Shown piece after piece: positions 39,629 through 49,356 of a DNA stretch of 64,000 bases. The translations under genes were made by a program, and so were the position numbers. The stretch lies in assembly GCA_964435165.1 (NCBI GenBank), contig CAYSXY010000001.1:49308-113307 (forward strand). Direction: 5' to 3'. Under the pieces are notes generated by a model. That model ran no database searches, was not told where the DNA came from, and saw nothing but the letters and a program-made list of their open reading frames with translations. Every line of letters begins with the position of its first letter. Within the stretch, counting starts at the first letter, position 1. This DNA comes from CAYSXY01 sp964435165. GTDB taxonomy: Bacteria; Pseudomonadota; Alphaproteobacteria; Rickettsiales; RI-342.

Positions 39629-42361
39629 ATGAAAGCCTTGCCCAAAAAATACAACAACAAGGAACAGGAAGCCCATTGGCAACAGTTCTGGGAAGAGAAC
39701 AAGGTCTATCGCTGGGAACAGGATTTGCCGCGCGAGCAGACTTTCGTGATTGATACCCCTCCCCCCACCGTATCTGGCACATTGCATATGGGGCATATTT
39801 TCAGCTATTCACAGGCGGATTTCATCGCGCGTTATCAACGTATGGCGGGTAAGACGGTGTTTAATCCGGTGGGGTTTGATGATAATGGTCTGCCAACCGA
39901 ACGGCTGGTAGAAAAGAAAAAGAAAATCCGCGCCGTTGATATGAGCCGCGAAGAGTTTATCGCCCTGTGCGAGCAGGTCTCGGCTGAATCGCGGGCTGAG
40001 TTTCGTGCCCTGTTTCAATCCATGGGCTTCAGTTATGATTGGGAGCAGGAGTACCACACTATCAGCGAACATGCGCGGCGCATCTCGCAGCTTTCATTCC
40101 TTGATCTGTTTCATAAAGACCTCGCCTACCGCAAGCTGCAACCCATGCTGTGGGACCCGGTGGACCAAACCGCCATCGCCCAGGCGGAGGTGGACGATAA
40201 GGAGATGGAGTCCAAAGCGAATACTATTCAATTTGGCTTGATAGAAAAAACGAAATGGGAAGCTGGAGAGCGCCCAAAATGGGAATCGCTCAAGAAAGTA
40301 GAGATTATGACCACTCGGCCAGAACTACTGGCTGCATGCGTCTCGCTGATGTGCCATCCTGATGATAAGAAAAAACTGGAGCAATATTACGCTGTCACCC
40401 CTCTTTTCAATGTAATTGTGCCTATTAACGCTGACCCTAAAGTAGATAAGGAAAAGGGTACTGGATTAGTCATGTGCTGTACTTTTGGCGATGAAACGGA
40501 CATTCAGTGGTGGCGAGAACATCATTTGCCCATGCGGGTGATTTTGAATAAGTATGGTAAACTTGATTTTCCAATCGATTACGCTGAGGGCGGGCTACCT
40601 GCATCAATTAATTTTGCAGGAGAACTACTGAACACACATATGAGAGAAGCTCTTAGTTCTGCTGCTCAAATACCTACATTTAACGTAACTTCCATTACCT
40701 CCCAAAGCTGTTTAAATATAGATTCTGCGATTGAGTTCGCGGAATCACTTAACGGCTTAAAAGTCACCGCCGCCCGCGCTAAAATCCTCGAACTGCTTGA
40801 AGCATCCGGCGATCTGGTGGAAAGCAAACCTATCGTCCATGCCGTGAAGTGTGCTGAGCGCTCAGGTGCACCGCTGGAGATTCTCCCCACACCGCAATGG
40901 TTTGTCCGGGTATTGGAGCAAAAAGATGCGCTGAAAGAAAAAGCGGATGAATGCACCTGGTATCCGCCGCATATGAAAGTACGGATGGATCAGTGGATCG
41001 ATGGGCTGAACTGGGATTGGTGTATCTCGCGCCAGCGTTATTTTGGCGTGCCCTTCCCGGCCTGGTATTCCAAACGGGCGGGTGAAGAAGGCAAAATTAT
41101 CATTGCCGAACCGGACCAACTGCCGGTTAATCCACTGGTGGAGAAGCCCAAAGGCTATGAAGAAGGCGAATATGAAGCGGACCCGGACGTGATGGACACC
41201 TGGGCGACCAGCTCGACCTCGCCACAAATCAGTTCTCATGCCATTACAAATGATTACGCTCTTGATTTAGAGCGCCATAGCAAGCTATTTCCCGCTGATT
41301 TGCGACCGCAGGCGCATGAGATTATCCGCACCTGGGCATTTTACACACTCGTCAAAGCCCACCACCATGAAAATCGTATTCCCTGGAAGAATCTGATGAT
41401 CTCCGGCTGGTGCCTGGCGGAAGACAAAACCAAAATGTCAAAATCCAAGGGCAATATTGTCGACCCGGTGCGGCTGATTGAGCAGCATGGGGCCGATGCG
41501 GTGCGCTATTGGGCCTCGACCTCCAAGCTTGGCACGGACACCGCATATTCCGAAGAGACGATCAAGGTGGGACGCAAACTGCTCACCAAATTGTGGAATG
41601 CCACCAAATTTGCCGCCACGCATCTGGATAAATTGCCGGAAGCATTTTGGGAGCAACCCATCCCCGCAGCAACGCTGACAGAAGATGGCTATATTCATAA
41701 TATAACCGATCGGTGGATTCTTTCGCGCCTACACCAATGCATCAACAAAGCGACAGAACAATTTGAATGTTATGAATATGCGATGGCGCGCGTCGCGATT
41801 GAAGATTTCTTCTGGAATGATTTTTGCGATAATTATCTTGAACTGTGTAAAACGCGCGTTTATGGCGAGTCCGGTGATGATCCTAAAGGTCAATTGAGCG
41901 CTGTCTACACGCTCTATCATTGCCTGAATACCATTCTACGCCTGTTTGCCCCGTTTGTGCCGCATCTGTGTGAAACACTGTTCAGCCATATTTTTGCCGA
42001 GGAGCATCAGCGCATCGGCAGCCTCAATGCACGTGGAAGCTGGCCAGATGCGAGCCTGTTCCCCTATGACGATAAAGCCGAAGGTGCAGGCATTGCCGCT
42101 GTGCAGATTCTCGGTGCGATTCGCAAACTCAAGGCTGAGCATGCCGTGTCCATCAAATATCCGCTGGAAATCGCTCATGTGCAAGCGACCGCCAATCACA
42201 GCCTACCCGCAGGGTTAGAGTCTACCTTCTCGGACATTAAAGCCGCCGGTAATGCCAATCAGTTGGTGATTTCCGACGAAGTGCTGGATGAGCAGGTGGA
42301 CAGCGAAGATGGCCATTACCGTCTTCAAGCCCGCTTTGCAGCGCAGGCGGAAGTGGCCTGA
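39629..42361 (+). CDS. valS: Valyl-tRNA synthetase, Rickettsia/archaeal type
   Basis: 910 residues. Class I signatures: H-M-G-H (SGTLHMGHIFSYSQADFI, near residue 51) and KMSKSKGN (near 600). FNPVGFDDNGLPTERLVEKK, PLEILPTPQWFVRVL, DWCISRQRYFGVPFPAWYSK and PDVMDTWATSSTSPQ follow the shorter ValS of Rickettsia and archaea rather than the standard bacterial form, and the usual C-terminal coiled-coil arm is reduced. In the editing region an AT-rich stretch (about 40560-40745) codes for some 50 residues I do not recall in Rickettsia ValS. The start M-K-A-L-P-K-K-Y-N matches the family; the open frame upstream is not used. Confidence 0.93.
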   Translation: MKALPKKYNNKEQEAHWQQFWEENKVYRWEQDLPREQTFVIDTPPPTVSGTLHMGHIFSYSQADFIARYQRMAGKTVFNPVGFDDNGLPTERLVEKKKKIRAVDMSREEFIALCEQVSAESRAEFRALFQSMGFSYDWEQEYHTISEHARRISQLSFLDLFHKDLAYRKLQPMLWDPVDQTAIAQAEVDDKEMESKANTIQFGLIEKTKWEAGERPKWESLKKVEIMTTRPELLAACVSLMCHPDDKKKLEQYYAVTPLFNVIVPINADPKVDKEKGTGLVMCCTFGDETDIQWWREHHLPMRVILNKYGKLDFPIDYAEGGLPASINFAGELLNTHMREALSSAAQIPTFNVTSITSQSCLNIDSAIEFAESLNGLKVTAARAKILELLEASGDLVESKPIVHAVKCAERSGAPLEILPTPQWFVRVLEQKDALKEKADECTWYPPHMKVRMDQWIDGLNWDWCISRQRYFGVPFPAWYSKRAGEEGKIIIAEPDQLPVNPLVEKPKGYEEGEYEADPDVMDTWATSSTSPQISSHAITNDYALDLERHSKLFPADLRPQAHEIIRTWAFYTLVKAHHHENRIPWKNLMISGWCLAEDKTKMSKSKGNIVDPVRLIEQHGADAVRYWASTSKLGTDTAYSEETIKVGRKLLTKLWNATKFAATHLDKLPEAFWEQPIPAATLTEDGYIHNITDRWILSRLHQCINKATEQFECYEYAMARVAIEDFFWNDFCDNYLELCKTRVYGESGDDPKGQLSAVYTLYHCLNTILRLFAPFVPHLCETLFSHIFAEEHQRIGSLNARGSWPDASLFPYDDKAEGAGIAAVQILGAIRKLKAEHAVSIKYPLEIAHVQATANHSLPAGLESTFSDIKAAGNANQLVISDEVLDEQVDSEDGHYRLQARFAAQAEVA

Positions 42362-42387
42362 CAACGCGCGATTAAGGCAACCGCCCT

Positions 42388-43221
42388 CTATGCGGCTTTG
42401 ACAACCGTATCAATTTCTTTCAGCGATTCGAGCAGCCCTTCCAAATCATCGGTTGGTACCATGCAAGGGCCATCGCTGGGGGCGTTATCGGGGTCCTGAT
42501 GCGTTTCCATAAACAAGGCGGCGACCCCCACCGCCACGGCTGCGCGTGCTAAGGTGGGCACAAACTGGCGCTGGCCACCGCTGGCCCCGCCCAAGCCACC
42601 CGGTTGCTGCACGGAGTGAGTTGCATCCATCACCACCGGATAGCCGCTCTCGGCCATGATGGGAAAAGAACGAAAATCCGTCACCAGAGTGTTGTAGCCA
42701 AATGATGTCCCGCGATCGGTCAGCAAAATGCGCTCATTACCGGTGGAAGCCACTTTTTTGGCTACATTCGCCATATCCCATGGCGCGAGGAACTGGCCTT
42801 TTTTAATATTGACCACGCGGCCTGTCTGCCCGGCGGCCAGCAACAAATCTGTCTGGCGGCAGAGAAAAGCCGGAATTTGCAATACATCCACTACACTACC
42901 GGCGATGCTGGCCTGCTCTTCCGTATGGACATCGGTGAGAACTGGCACCTCGAACTGCTCACGTATTTCTTCAAACACCGCTAATGCCTTGGTCAGGCCT
43001 AATCCGCGCGGCGCATCGACACTGGTTCGGTTGGCTTTGTCGTAGGAGGTTTTGTAGATAAAGCCGATATCCAACCGCTCAGTAATGCGTTTGAGGCGCT
43101 CGACCATCATAAAGGCATGGTCACGGCTTTCCATCTGGCATGGGCCGGATATCAAGGTAAAGGGTCGATCATTTGCAATGGTCAGGTCGCCCAGGGCAAC
43201 GGGTTTAGCAGTCATATACAT
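42388..43221 (-). CDS. kdsA: 3-deoxy-8-phosphooctulonate synthase (KDO-8-P synthase)
   Basis: 277 residues. Motifs: LISGPCQMESRDHA, FIYKTSYDKANRTS, GLGLTKALAVFEEIR, VLTDVHTEEQA, CRQTDLLLAAGQTGRVVNIK and VVMDATHSVQQPGG, all diagnostic for KdsA. It joins PEP and arabinose-5-phosphate to make KDO-8-P for lipopolysaccharide. The Cys of the metal-dependent class is present (S-G-P-C-Q). ATG codons two residues apart (43221 and 43215) are equally possible starts. The frequent pyrG-kdsA-eno context is not seen here. Confidence 0.95.
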   Translation of the reverse strand: MYMTAKPVALGDLTIANDRPFTLISGPCQMESRDHAFMMVERLKRITERLDIGFIYKTSYDKANRTSVDAPRGLGLTKALAVFEEIREQFEVPVLTDVHTEEQASIAGSVVDVLQIPAFLCRQTDLLLAAGQTGRVVNIKKGQFLAPWDMANVAKKVASTGNERILLTDRGTSFGYNTLVTDFRSFPIMAESGYPVVMDATHSVQQPGGLGGASGGQRQFVPTLARAAVAVGVAALFMETHQDPDNAPSDGPCMVPTDDLEGLLESLKEIDTVVKAA

Positions 43222-43258
43222 ACTCTATCTTTTGTCACTTTGTTGTGAGCAGTTTGTC

Positions 43259-44656
43259 TCACAGATCATCCAGTGCTTTGACGATCTCTTCCGTCATCTT
43301 CTTGGCATCGGCAAACAGCATCATCGTGTTGTCTTTGTAGAACAGGCTGTTTTCAATACCCGCATATCCGGCAGACAGGCTGCGCTTGATGAAGAGTACC
43401 GTCTGTGCTTTTTGCACTTCCAGCACCGGCATACCATAAATCGGGCTGGAAGGATCATCCTTGGCCGCCGGATTGGTGATGTCATTAGCGCCAATCACAT
43501 AGACGACATCGGTGCTGCCAAAATCGCGGTTGATTTCTTCCAACTCAAACACCTGATCATAAGGAATATTCGCCTCGGCCAGCAACACATTCATATGGCC
43601 TGGCATCCGGCCAGCCACCGGGTGAATGGCAAAGCGCACTTCGACCCCTTCTTTTTCCAGAGTCTCGGTGAGTTCTTTTACCGCATGTTGCGCCTGTGCC
43701 ACCGCCATGCCATAGCCCGGCACGATAATGACGGATTGCGCGTTTTTCATCAGGTACGCTGCGTCCTCAGCGCTACCGGGACGCACCGTCTTGTCGCCCG
43801 TATCGGCGGCAGCCGCTTCATCTCCACTGGCACCAAAGCCGCCAAGAATCACGCTGATGAAGGAGCGATTCATCGCCCTGCACATAATGTAACTCAGGAT
43901 AGCGCCACTGGCTCCGACCAATGCACCGGTAATGATCAACAGGTGGTTATTCAATGTAAAGCCAATGCCCGCCGCTGCCCAGCCCGAATAGGAATTGAGC
44001 ATGGAGACGACCACCGGCATATCTGCCCCGCCGATCGGAATGATAATCAGAATACCGACCACCAGCGCAATGGCTGTCATGATCCAGAATAATTGCGGTG
44101 ATTGGCTGGTGCATACCATCAGGAGCAGTACGAGTATCGCAATGCCGAGCAAGGCATTGAGCTTATGCTGGCCGGAAAAGCGCACCGGAGCGCCACTGAC
44201 AAGCCCTTGCAATTTGGCAAAGGCGACAATCGAGCCGGTGAAGGTAATCGCCCCAATGACAGAACCCAGTGCCATTTCGATGATGCTGCCGATTGGCACC
44301 TGGCCGACCGTCCCGATGCCATAGGATTCAGGCGAGAGGAATGCTGCGCCGGCGATGAACACAGCGGCCAGCCCTACCAGCGAGTGAAAAGCCGCCACCA
44401 GTTGCGGCATCGCGGTCATGGCGATTTGTCTGGCAATCATGGCACCGATAGTACCACCAATGACCACGCCGAAGAGAATCATCGGCAGCCCTTCGACCGT
44501 CGGCAGTAAGAGTGTTGTCACCATAGCAATGGCCATGCCAGCCATGCCATAGAGATTTCCCCGGCGCGCAGAGACCGGCGAGGACAGGCCTTTCAGGGCT
44601 AAAATAAAGCAGATGGACGCAATTAAATACGCAAGTGCTGTCAGGTTTGCGCTCAT
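43259..44656 (-). CDS. pntB: NAD(P) transhydrogenase subunit beta
   Basis: 465 residues: eight or nine membrane helices (1-270) followed by the NADP-binding domain III (about 290-465) with VIIVPGYGMAVAQAQHAVKE, FAIHPVAGRMPGHMNVLLAE, YVIGANDITNPAAKDDPSSP and YAGIENSLFYKDNTMMLFADAK, all strongly conserved. It uses the proton gradient to reduce NADP+ with NADH. The start overlaps the pntAB stop by four bases; last gene of the three-gene operon. Confidence 0.96.
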   Translation of the reverse strand: MSANLTALAYLIASICFILALKGLSSPVSARRGNLYGMAGMAIAMVTTLLLPTVEGLPMILFGVVIGGTIGAMIARQIAMTAMPQLVAAFHSLVGLAAVFIAGAAFLSPESYGIGTVGQVPIGSIIEMALGSVIGAITFTGSIVAFAKLQGLVSGAPVRFSGQHKLNALLGIAILVLLLMVCTSQSPQLFWIMTAIALVVGILIIIPIGGADMPVVVSMLNSYSGWAAAGIGFTLNNHLLIITGALVGASGAILSYIMCRAMNRSFISVILGGFGASGDEAAAADTGDKTVRPGSAEDAAYLMKNAQSVIIVPGYGMAVAQAQHAVKELTETLEKEGVEVRFAIHPVAGRMPGHMNVLLAEANIPYDQVFELEEINRDFGSTDVVYVIGANDITNPAAKDDPSSPIYGMPVLEVQKAQTVLFIKRSLSAGYAGIENSLFYKDNTMMLFADAKKMTEEIVKALDDL

Positions 44657-45066
44657 GCCTTGCCTCCTTCATCCGCGGCCTTCTTCACCGGTGAGTCTTT
44701 TTTCTTGAACATCTCCAGCATGCGCCGAGTGACGATAAAGCCACCGAAAATATTGACAGACGCCAGGACAACGGCAAAGAAACCGAGTGTGTTGGAAAGT
44801 CCTGTGCCCTGCGCACCGAGGGCGATAATCGCCCCGACAATGACAATGCCGGAAATGGCATTGGTAACCGCCATCAGCGGCGTGTGAAGCGCCGGCGTGA
44901 CCTTCCACACTACATAATAGCCGACAAAGCAGGCGAGAACGAACACAGTCAGGCTAATGAAAAATGCATCCGGGCCTGCGCTCATCTGCTGCTGGATTTG
45001 CAGCGCTTCTGCCTGCTCTGCCAGTTTCGTCGCGTTTTCTTTAATTTGCTGGAGTCCTTCATTCAT
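44653..45066 (-). CDS. pntAB: NAD(P) transhydrogenase subunit alpha part 2
   Basis: 137 residues. N-terminal amphipathic region (1-30), then three helices: FFISLTVFVLACFVGYYVVW, HTPLMAVTNAISGIVIVGAI (the conserved membrane motif) and TLGFFAVVLASVNIFGGFIV. It ends with a basic cytoplasmic tail. The split of PntA into two genes is usual in Alphaproteobacteria. ATGA overlaps join it to pntAA and pntB. Confidence 0.95.
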   Translation of the reverse strand: MNEGLQQIKENATKLAEQAEALQIQQQMSAGPDAFFISLTVFVLACFVGYYVVWKVTPALHTPLMAVTNAISGIVIVGAIIALGAQGTGLSNTLGFFAVVLASVNIFGGFIVTRRMLEMFKKKDSPVKKAADEGGKA

Positions 45067-46214
45067 GCCGCTTGCTCCTTCTGCTTCGCATTCCTGGCAA
45101 ATGCCGGATGAATCACCACGCCGTCTTTTGTGATTAATGCCCCGGCCACGATGTCATCCTCAACATCCAATATGCATCGTTTGGTTTCTTCGTCATAGAG
45201 CAGCTGCATCAGGCTCAGCAGGTTACGCGCATAGAGCCGACTGGCATCCGCAGCGACACGACTGACAATGTCTGTATAGCCCAGAACGGTGACCTCATGT
45301 TTGGTGGTTGCTTTGCCGGGTTTTGTCACGGCACAATTGCCCCCGGCCGGTGCGGCGAGATCAACAATCACCGCGCCTGCTTTCATGCTCTTAACCATGG
45401 CTTCACTGATCAATTCCGGCGCGGGTTTGCCCTGAATCAGGGCTGTGGTGATGACCAGATCCTGCTTGGCTATTTCCTCCTCCAGCTTGGCCTGCTGGCG
45501 TTTTTTGTAGTCATCGCTCATCTCTTTTGCGTAGCCACCTTCGGTTTCGGCATCTTCATCGGCCTCCACCTCGATAAAGGTTCCCCCAAGGCTTTCCACC
45601 TGCTCTTTGACTGCCGGGCGTACATCAAAGGCTGAGACCACGGCACCCAGGCGTTTTGCAGTGGCAATGGCCTGCAATCCCGCCACCCCGGCTCCAATAA
45701 TCAGCACTTTGGCCGGCGGCACCGTGCCGGCTGCCGTCATCATCAGCGGAAACAGCTTGCCCATCGCGCTAGCGCCTTCAATCACAGCGCGATAGCCCGC
45801 CAGGTTGCTTTGTGAACTCAACGCATCCATCGATTGTGCCCGGGAAATACGCGGGATCAATTCCATCGCTAATGCGTCGATCTTCCGTTTGCCACATTGG
45901 TTGATGAGATCTGTACTTTGGTGAGGATTCAGCAAGCCAACAAGCAGACTGCCGGATGGCAACTGCGTCCGCTGTTCTTCCTCCGGCGCATTCACGCAGA
46001 GGATAGTCGTTGCATCTTTAAGTGTGGTCTCTAACGTACTGCCAATTGTGGCACCCGCATCCCGAAAATCGCTGTCGGCAATGCCTGATGCTGTACCCGC
46101 TCCCTTTTCGACCGACACGGTAATGCCCATCGCCACATATTTTTTAATGGTATCCGGCGTCGCCGCCACACGTTTTTCATCTTTTTGGCGCTCTTTGAGC
46201 ACGGCAAGTTTCAT
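45063..46214 (-). CDS. pntAA: NAD(P) transhydrogenase subunit alpha part 1
   Basis: 383 residues, the NAD(H)-binding domain I. Recognisable: LKERQKDEKRVAATPDTIKK, ELIPRISRAQSMDALSSQSN, the Rossmann fold VLIIGAGVAGLQAIATAKRLG with A-F-D-V-R-P, and VITTALIQGKPAPELIS. It is the first gene of the operon and starts with a good family N-terminus (M-K-L-A-V-L-K-E-R). It acts at the cytoplasmic face with PntAB/PntB. Confidence 0.96.
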   Translation of the reverse strand: MKLAVLKERQKDEKRVAATPDTIKKYVAMGITVSVEKGAGTASGIADSDFRDAGATIGSTLETTLKDATTILCVNAPEEEQRTQLPSGSLLVGLLNPHQSTDLINQCGKRKIDALAMELIPRISRAQSMDALSSQSNLAGYRAVIEGASAMGKLFPLMMTAAGTVPPAKVLIIGAGVAGLQAIATAKRLGAVVSAFDVRPAVKEQVESLGGTFIEVEADEDAETEGGYAKEMSDDYKKRQQAKLEEEIAKQDLVITTALIQGKPAPELISEAMVKSMKAGAVIVDLAAPAGGNCAVTKPGKATTKHEVTVLGYTDIVSRVAADASRLYARNLLSLMQLLYDEETKRCILDVEDDIVAGALITKDGVVIHPAFARNAKQKEQAA

Positions 46215-46298
46215 CGCATCCCCCCTGTCCTATTCGCTCAACGGATGTAGCGGATGATTGCGATTAGTGCAATGAAAGAGCGCGGTTATGCGCTCGCC

Positions 46299-46703
46299 TT
46301 ACTTGGCTGAGACTGCCGCTTGCTGCGCTTTGATGAAACGTCGATATTGAAACGCCGCATGCATGCCGCGTGAGGATAACGTAAACAGGACAATGGCCAC
46401 GGCGACATAATGCAGGGTTGGTAATTCCCCTGCTACCTGGTCGGTGAAGGTGATGCCAAGCATATAGAGCCCTAACACGGTCAGAACAACGATCGCCGAC
46501 ATGCTTTTCATGAAGTAAAAAACAAGCGCAAACGCGGCGATGACAAACGCATCGAACAATAATACCGGGTAAAAAAGCTTGCCGACAACGGCCAGAAGAA
46601 TCGCAAAGATGAGGATCAATTTACCGGTCAGGTTGATGACCTGCAGGGCCTCGACCTGATCGCTGAGTTCGGTTTTGCCTAACAGGCTGAAATGACGAAA
46701 CAT
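46299..46703 (-). CDS. Hypothetical four-helix membrane protein
   Basis: 134 residues with four apolar segments (about 24-42, 45-62, 63-82 and 92-115) and a basic C-terminus. No family recognised. It is placed 85 bases upstream of pntAA on the same strand, so it could share a promoter with the transhydrogenase operon. The ATG chosen has AGAGGTGG just upstream; an ATG 15 codons earlier gives a basic N-terminus without a ribosome site. Confidence 0.65.
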   Translation of the reverse strand: MFRHFSLLGKTELSDQVEALQVINLTGKLILIFAILLAVVGKLFYPVLLFDAFVIAAFALVFYFMKSMSAIVVLTVLGLYMLGITFTDQVAGELPTLHYVAVAIVLFTLSSRGMHAAFQYRRFIKAQQAAVSAK

Positions 46704-46914
46704 GATCCACCTCTTGCGTTTCTTAAGTGAAACGCTCCATGCGCTCATGTGCTGCTGAGGCTGCGCACCCCCCTGGCCGCCAGTCCCCGCTGCACTCGCA
46801 TAGTATGCGATGAGCTTATAACTCCATATTGATGGCTTTTATTTAAAATTTTATGAAACGGCGATGATGGTTATGTGACGTTTATCAATCAGTTATTTAT
46901 TGTATATTCAGCCA

Positions 46915-47955
46915 TTACGGGCAGGGGTTGTGATGTTCGCTGTGTATTGTCTCAATACCTTCCAGCACATCATCGCTGAGCGTCAGGTCAATACTGGCGA
47001 CATTATCCCGCAATTGTTGCATGGTCGTTGCCCCGATGATGTTGCTGGTGACAAATGGCCGCGTGTTGACATAGGCTAAAGCCATTTGTGCCGGATCAAG
47101 CCCATGCTGTCGGGCCAAGGTCACATATTTATCGGTCTGCTGGTTGGCCAGAGATGATGTGTAACGCTGAAACCGCTCGAACAGCGTCAAACGCGCCCCT
47201 TCCGGTTTCTTGCCGTCGGCATATTTACCAGAGAGCACACCGAATGCTAAGGGCGAATAGGCAAGCAGCCCGCATTGCTCGCGGATCGAGACTTCAGCCA
47301 GGCCCACCTCGTAAGTGCGATTCAACAGGTTATAGGGGTTTTGCACCGACATCACACGCGGCAGGCCTTTGGCTTGTGCCAGATGCAGGCAATGCATCAC
47401 TCCCCATGGCGTCTCGTTGGACAGGCCGATATATCGCACCTTGCCGCTTTCCACACATTCCTGCAGGGCTGTCAGGGATTCTTCCAGCGGAATACTGTCA
47501 TCCGGCTCCTGATGTTTATACCCAAGCTGGCCGAAAAAATTGGTACTCCGGTCAGGCCAATGTAATTGCAGCAGGTCAATGTAATCCGTTTGCAAGCGCT
47601 CAAGACTGCCTTCGACGGCTGCGAGAATATGCTCGCGGCTTAACCGGGTTTCCCCACGGCCAAGATAGGTAAACCCGTCAGAACGGCCTGTCACTTTTGT
47701 CGCCAGAATGACCTTGTCACGATTGCCGCGCGCGCTCAGCCAACTACCGATATAGCGTTCCGTTTTTCCTTGTGTTTCGGCTTTTGGTGGCACCGGATAC
47801 ATCTCAGCCGTATCAATGAAGTTGATGCCATGCGCTAAGGCATAATCAAGCTGTTCATGTGCTTCGTCTTCGCTGTTCTGCTCGCCCCATGTCATGGTGC
47901 CGAGACAGATCACACTCACATCAATCCCTGTGGTGCCAAGCGTGCGGTATTCCAT
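46915..47955 (-). CDS. Aldo/keto reductase, Tas-like
   Basis: 346 residues, the same length as E. coli Tas. The AKR tetrad is visible: D and Y in G-I-N-F-I-D-T-A-E-M-Y, K in I-L-A-T-K-V-T-G and H in L-L-Q-L-H-W-P-D-R. The characteristic insertion P-V-P-P-K-A-E-T-Q-G-K-T-E after the Tyr is that of the Tas subgroup. NADPH-dependent carbonyl reduction is expected; the natural substrate is unknown. Single gene, no operon partner. Confidence 0.9.
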   Translation of the reverse strand: MEYRTLGTTGIDVSVICLGTMTWGEQNSEDEAHEQLDYALAHGINFIDTAEMYPVPPKAETQGKTERYIGSWLSARGNRDKVILATKVTGRSDGFTYLGRGETRLSREHILAAVEGSLERLQTDYIDLLQLHWPDRSTNFFGQLGYKHQEPDDSIPLEESLTALQECVESGKVRYIGLSNETPWGVMHCLHLAQAKGLPRVMSVQNPYNLLNRTYEVGLAEVSIREQCGLLAYSPLAFGVLSGKYADGKKPEGARLTLFERFQRYTSSLANQQTDKYVTLARQHGLDPAQMALAYVNTRPFVTSNIIGATTMQQLRDNVASIDLTLSDDVLEGIETIHSEHHNPCP

Positions 47956-48032
47956 ATGCGTATCCCCCTCATGTTGGGGAATGATCTATCATAAGCCCGG
48001 GATGATGAGCAAGCCTCTGTGCCAGACGGCGG

Positions 48033-48170
48033 CTATTCTTCATCCATATGTGATTCGAATAAATAGCCCAGATCTTTAAACATTTGCCACAACACAATCG
48101 GCAAAATAAACAGTGGTATCAACAGGGCCACTAATGGCCATGATTGTAGCGCCGTCCAAAGTTCCACCAT
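48033..48170 (-). CDS. 45-residue single-helix membrane protein
   Basis: A short gene beginning M-V-E-L-W-T-A-L-Q-S. It has one membrane helix (about 11-29, with two prolines: P-L-V-A-L-L-I-P-L-F-I-L-P-I-V-L) and an acidic tail (S-H-M-D-E-E). A strong ribosome-binding site (AGGAGGGAG) lies eight bases ahead of the ATG, which is the main evidence for a real gene. No family recognised; small proteins of this type often bind larger membrane complexes. Confidence 0.68.
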   Translation of the reverse strand: MVELWTALQSWPLVALLIPLFILPIVLWQMFKDLGYLFESHMDEE

Positions 48171-48373
48171 ACCGCTCTCCCTCCTTTTTCCTTCATTCTA
48201 TATTCGCTCTCCCAATTACTGTCATATCACATTATTTAAAACTTTCAAGCCTTTGTTTTATATCAATAAAACCGGCAAACATACATGCAGGTTGTTTGTG
48301 GGAAAATAGCGGTTCTATTTTTCCGTAATTATAGTAGCTTGCGGGTCATACTCCTTTTGCGTGAAGATAACGC

Positions 48374-49297
48374 ATGGCCCATACTCATCCATTACCCGAT
48401 CTCAATCACGATAATCAGCGGTTGATCGCCATCGCGTTCTGGCTCAATACCGTCTTCGTGGTGGTGGAAGTTGTCGGGGGCATCTGGGTGGATAGTATCG
48501 CCATCATCGCTGATGCCCTGCATGACTTTATGGATAGTTTAGGCCTCGGCCTGGCATGGTTTTTGACACGCATTGCCTCCAAACGGCCGGATGCCACATA
48601 TACTTATGGCTATCAGCGCTTCACCCTTGTTTCTGCACTGCTCACCGGCTGCCTGATTATGGTCGGCCAGCTACTGGTGATATTGGAAGCCGTGCCCCGT
48701 CTCTGGCAGCCGGGTGAGCCGTTTGGACCCGGTATGATGATACTTGCCCTGCTGGGAATGGCAGTGAATGGCATCGGCGCCTATGTCCTTTCCAAAGGGT
48801 CCGGCGTGCAGTCACGCCTGTTGACCTGGCACTTACTGGAAGATGTGCTGGGGTGGGCGGCCGTGTTGCTGGCGGCGTTACTGATCATCTGGCAGGGCTG
48901 GCATTGGGCGGACCCTGTGCTGGCTGTTGGAATTGCCGTTTATGTCTCGTTCAGTGCGTTCCGGCATTTGAAAAAAGCACTGTTTATTTTACTGCAATCC
49001 GTACCGGAAGGCTTTGATCAGCAGGCATTTGTCGCGGATTTACACCAGCTGGATGGGGTGCAGGACAGCCATGATCTGCATATCTGGAGTCTGGATGGAG
49101 ATCATCATATTCTGTCTGTTCATTTAGTGCTGCAAGAAGCAGTCCATGCCGAGCAGCGGCAACAGATACGACAAGCTGTGGAGACGCTGGCGAATCGCTA
49201 TGGCAGCCCGGTTCATACGACCGTTGAGATGGAAGATGCAACCTTTCCCTGCCCGCATGCAGATGATCAACTCTATATGCAAAGAGCGGATGATTGA
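48374..49297 (+). CDS. Cation diffusion facilitator (CDF) transporter
   Basis: 307 residues, six membrane helices. The transport-site motifs are ADALHDFMDSLGLGLAW in helix 2 (H-x-x-x-D) and HLLEDVLGWAAVLLA in helix 5 (H-x-x-x-D), the zinc-type set. The C-terminal cytoplasmic domain (about 205-290; QDSHDLHIWSLDGDHHILSV) is the usual CDF dimer domain. A His-rich N-terminus (M-A-H-T-H-P) and a C-terminal F-P-C-P-H may help bind metal. Exports Zn2+, Co2+ or Cd2+ in exchange for protons. Likely a single gene. Confidence 0.92.
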   Translation: MAHTHPLPDLNHDNQRLIAIAFWLNTVFVVVEVVGGIWVDSIAIIADALHDFMDSLGLGLAWFLTRIASKRPDATYTYGYQRFTLVSALLTGCLIMVGQLLVILEAVPRLWQPGEPFGPGMMILALLGMAVNGIGAYVLSKGSGVQSRLLTWHLLEDVLGWAAVLLAALLIIWQGWHWADPVLAVGIAVYVSFSAFRHLKKALFILLQSVPEGFDQQAFVADLHQLDGVQDSHDLHIWSLDGDHHILSVHLVLQEAVHAEQRQQIRQAVETLANRYGSPVHTTVEMEDATFPCPHADDQLYMQRADD

Positions 49298-49356
49298 TTC
49301 CTGGTGCGGCTTGGGCTAATCCTTATTTAGAATTATTCTAACCACAGGCATCACCT

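Noticed and set aside
43085..44092. Plus-strand frame of 335 codons across kdsA and pntB
   Set aside because: Antisense shadow of two clearly recognised genes; His/Arg-rich and without homology.
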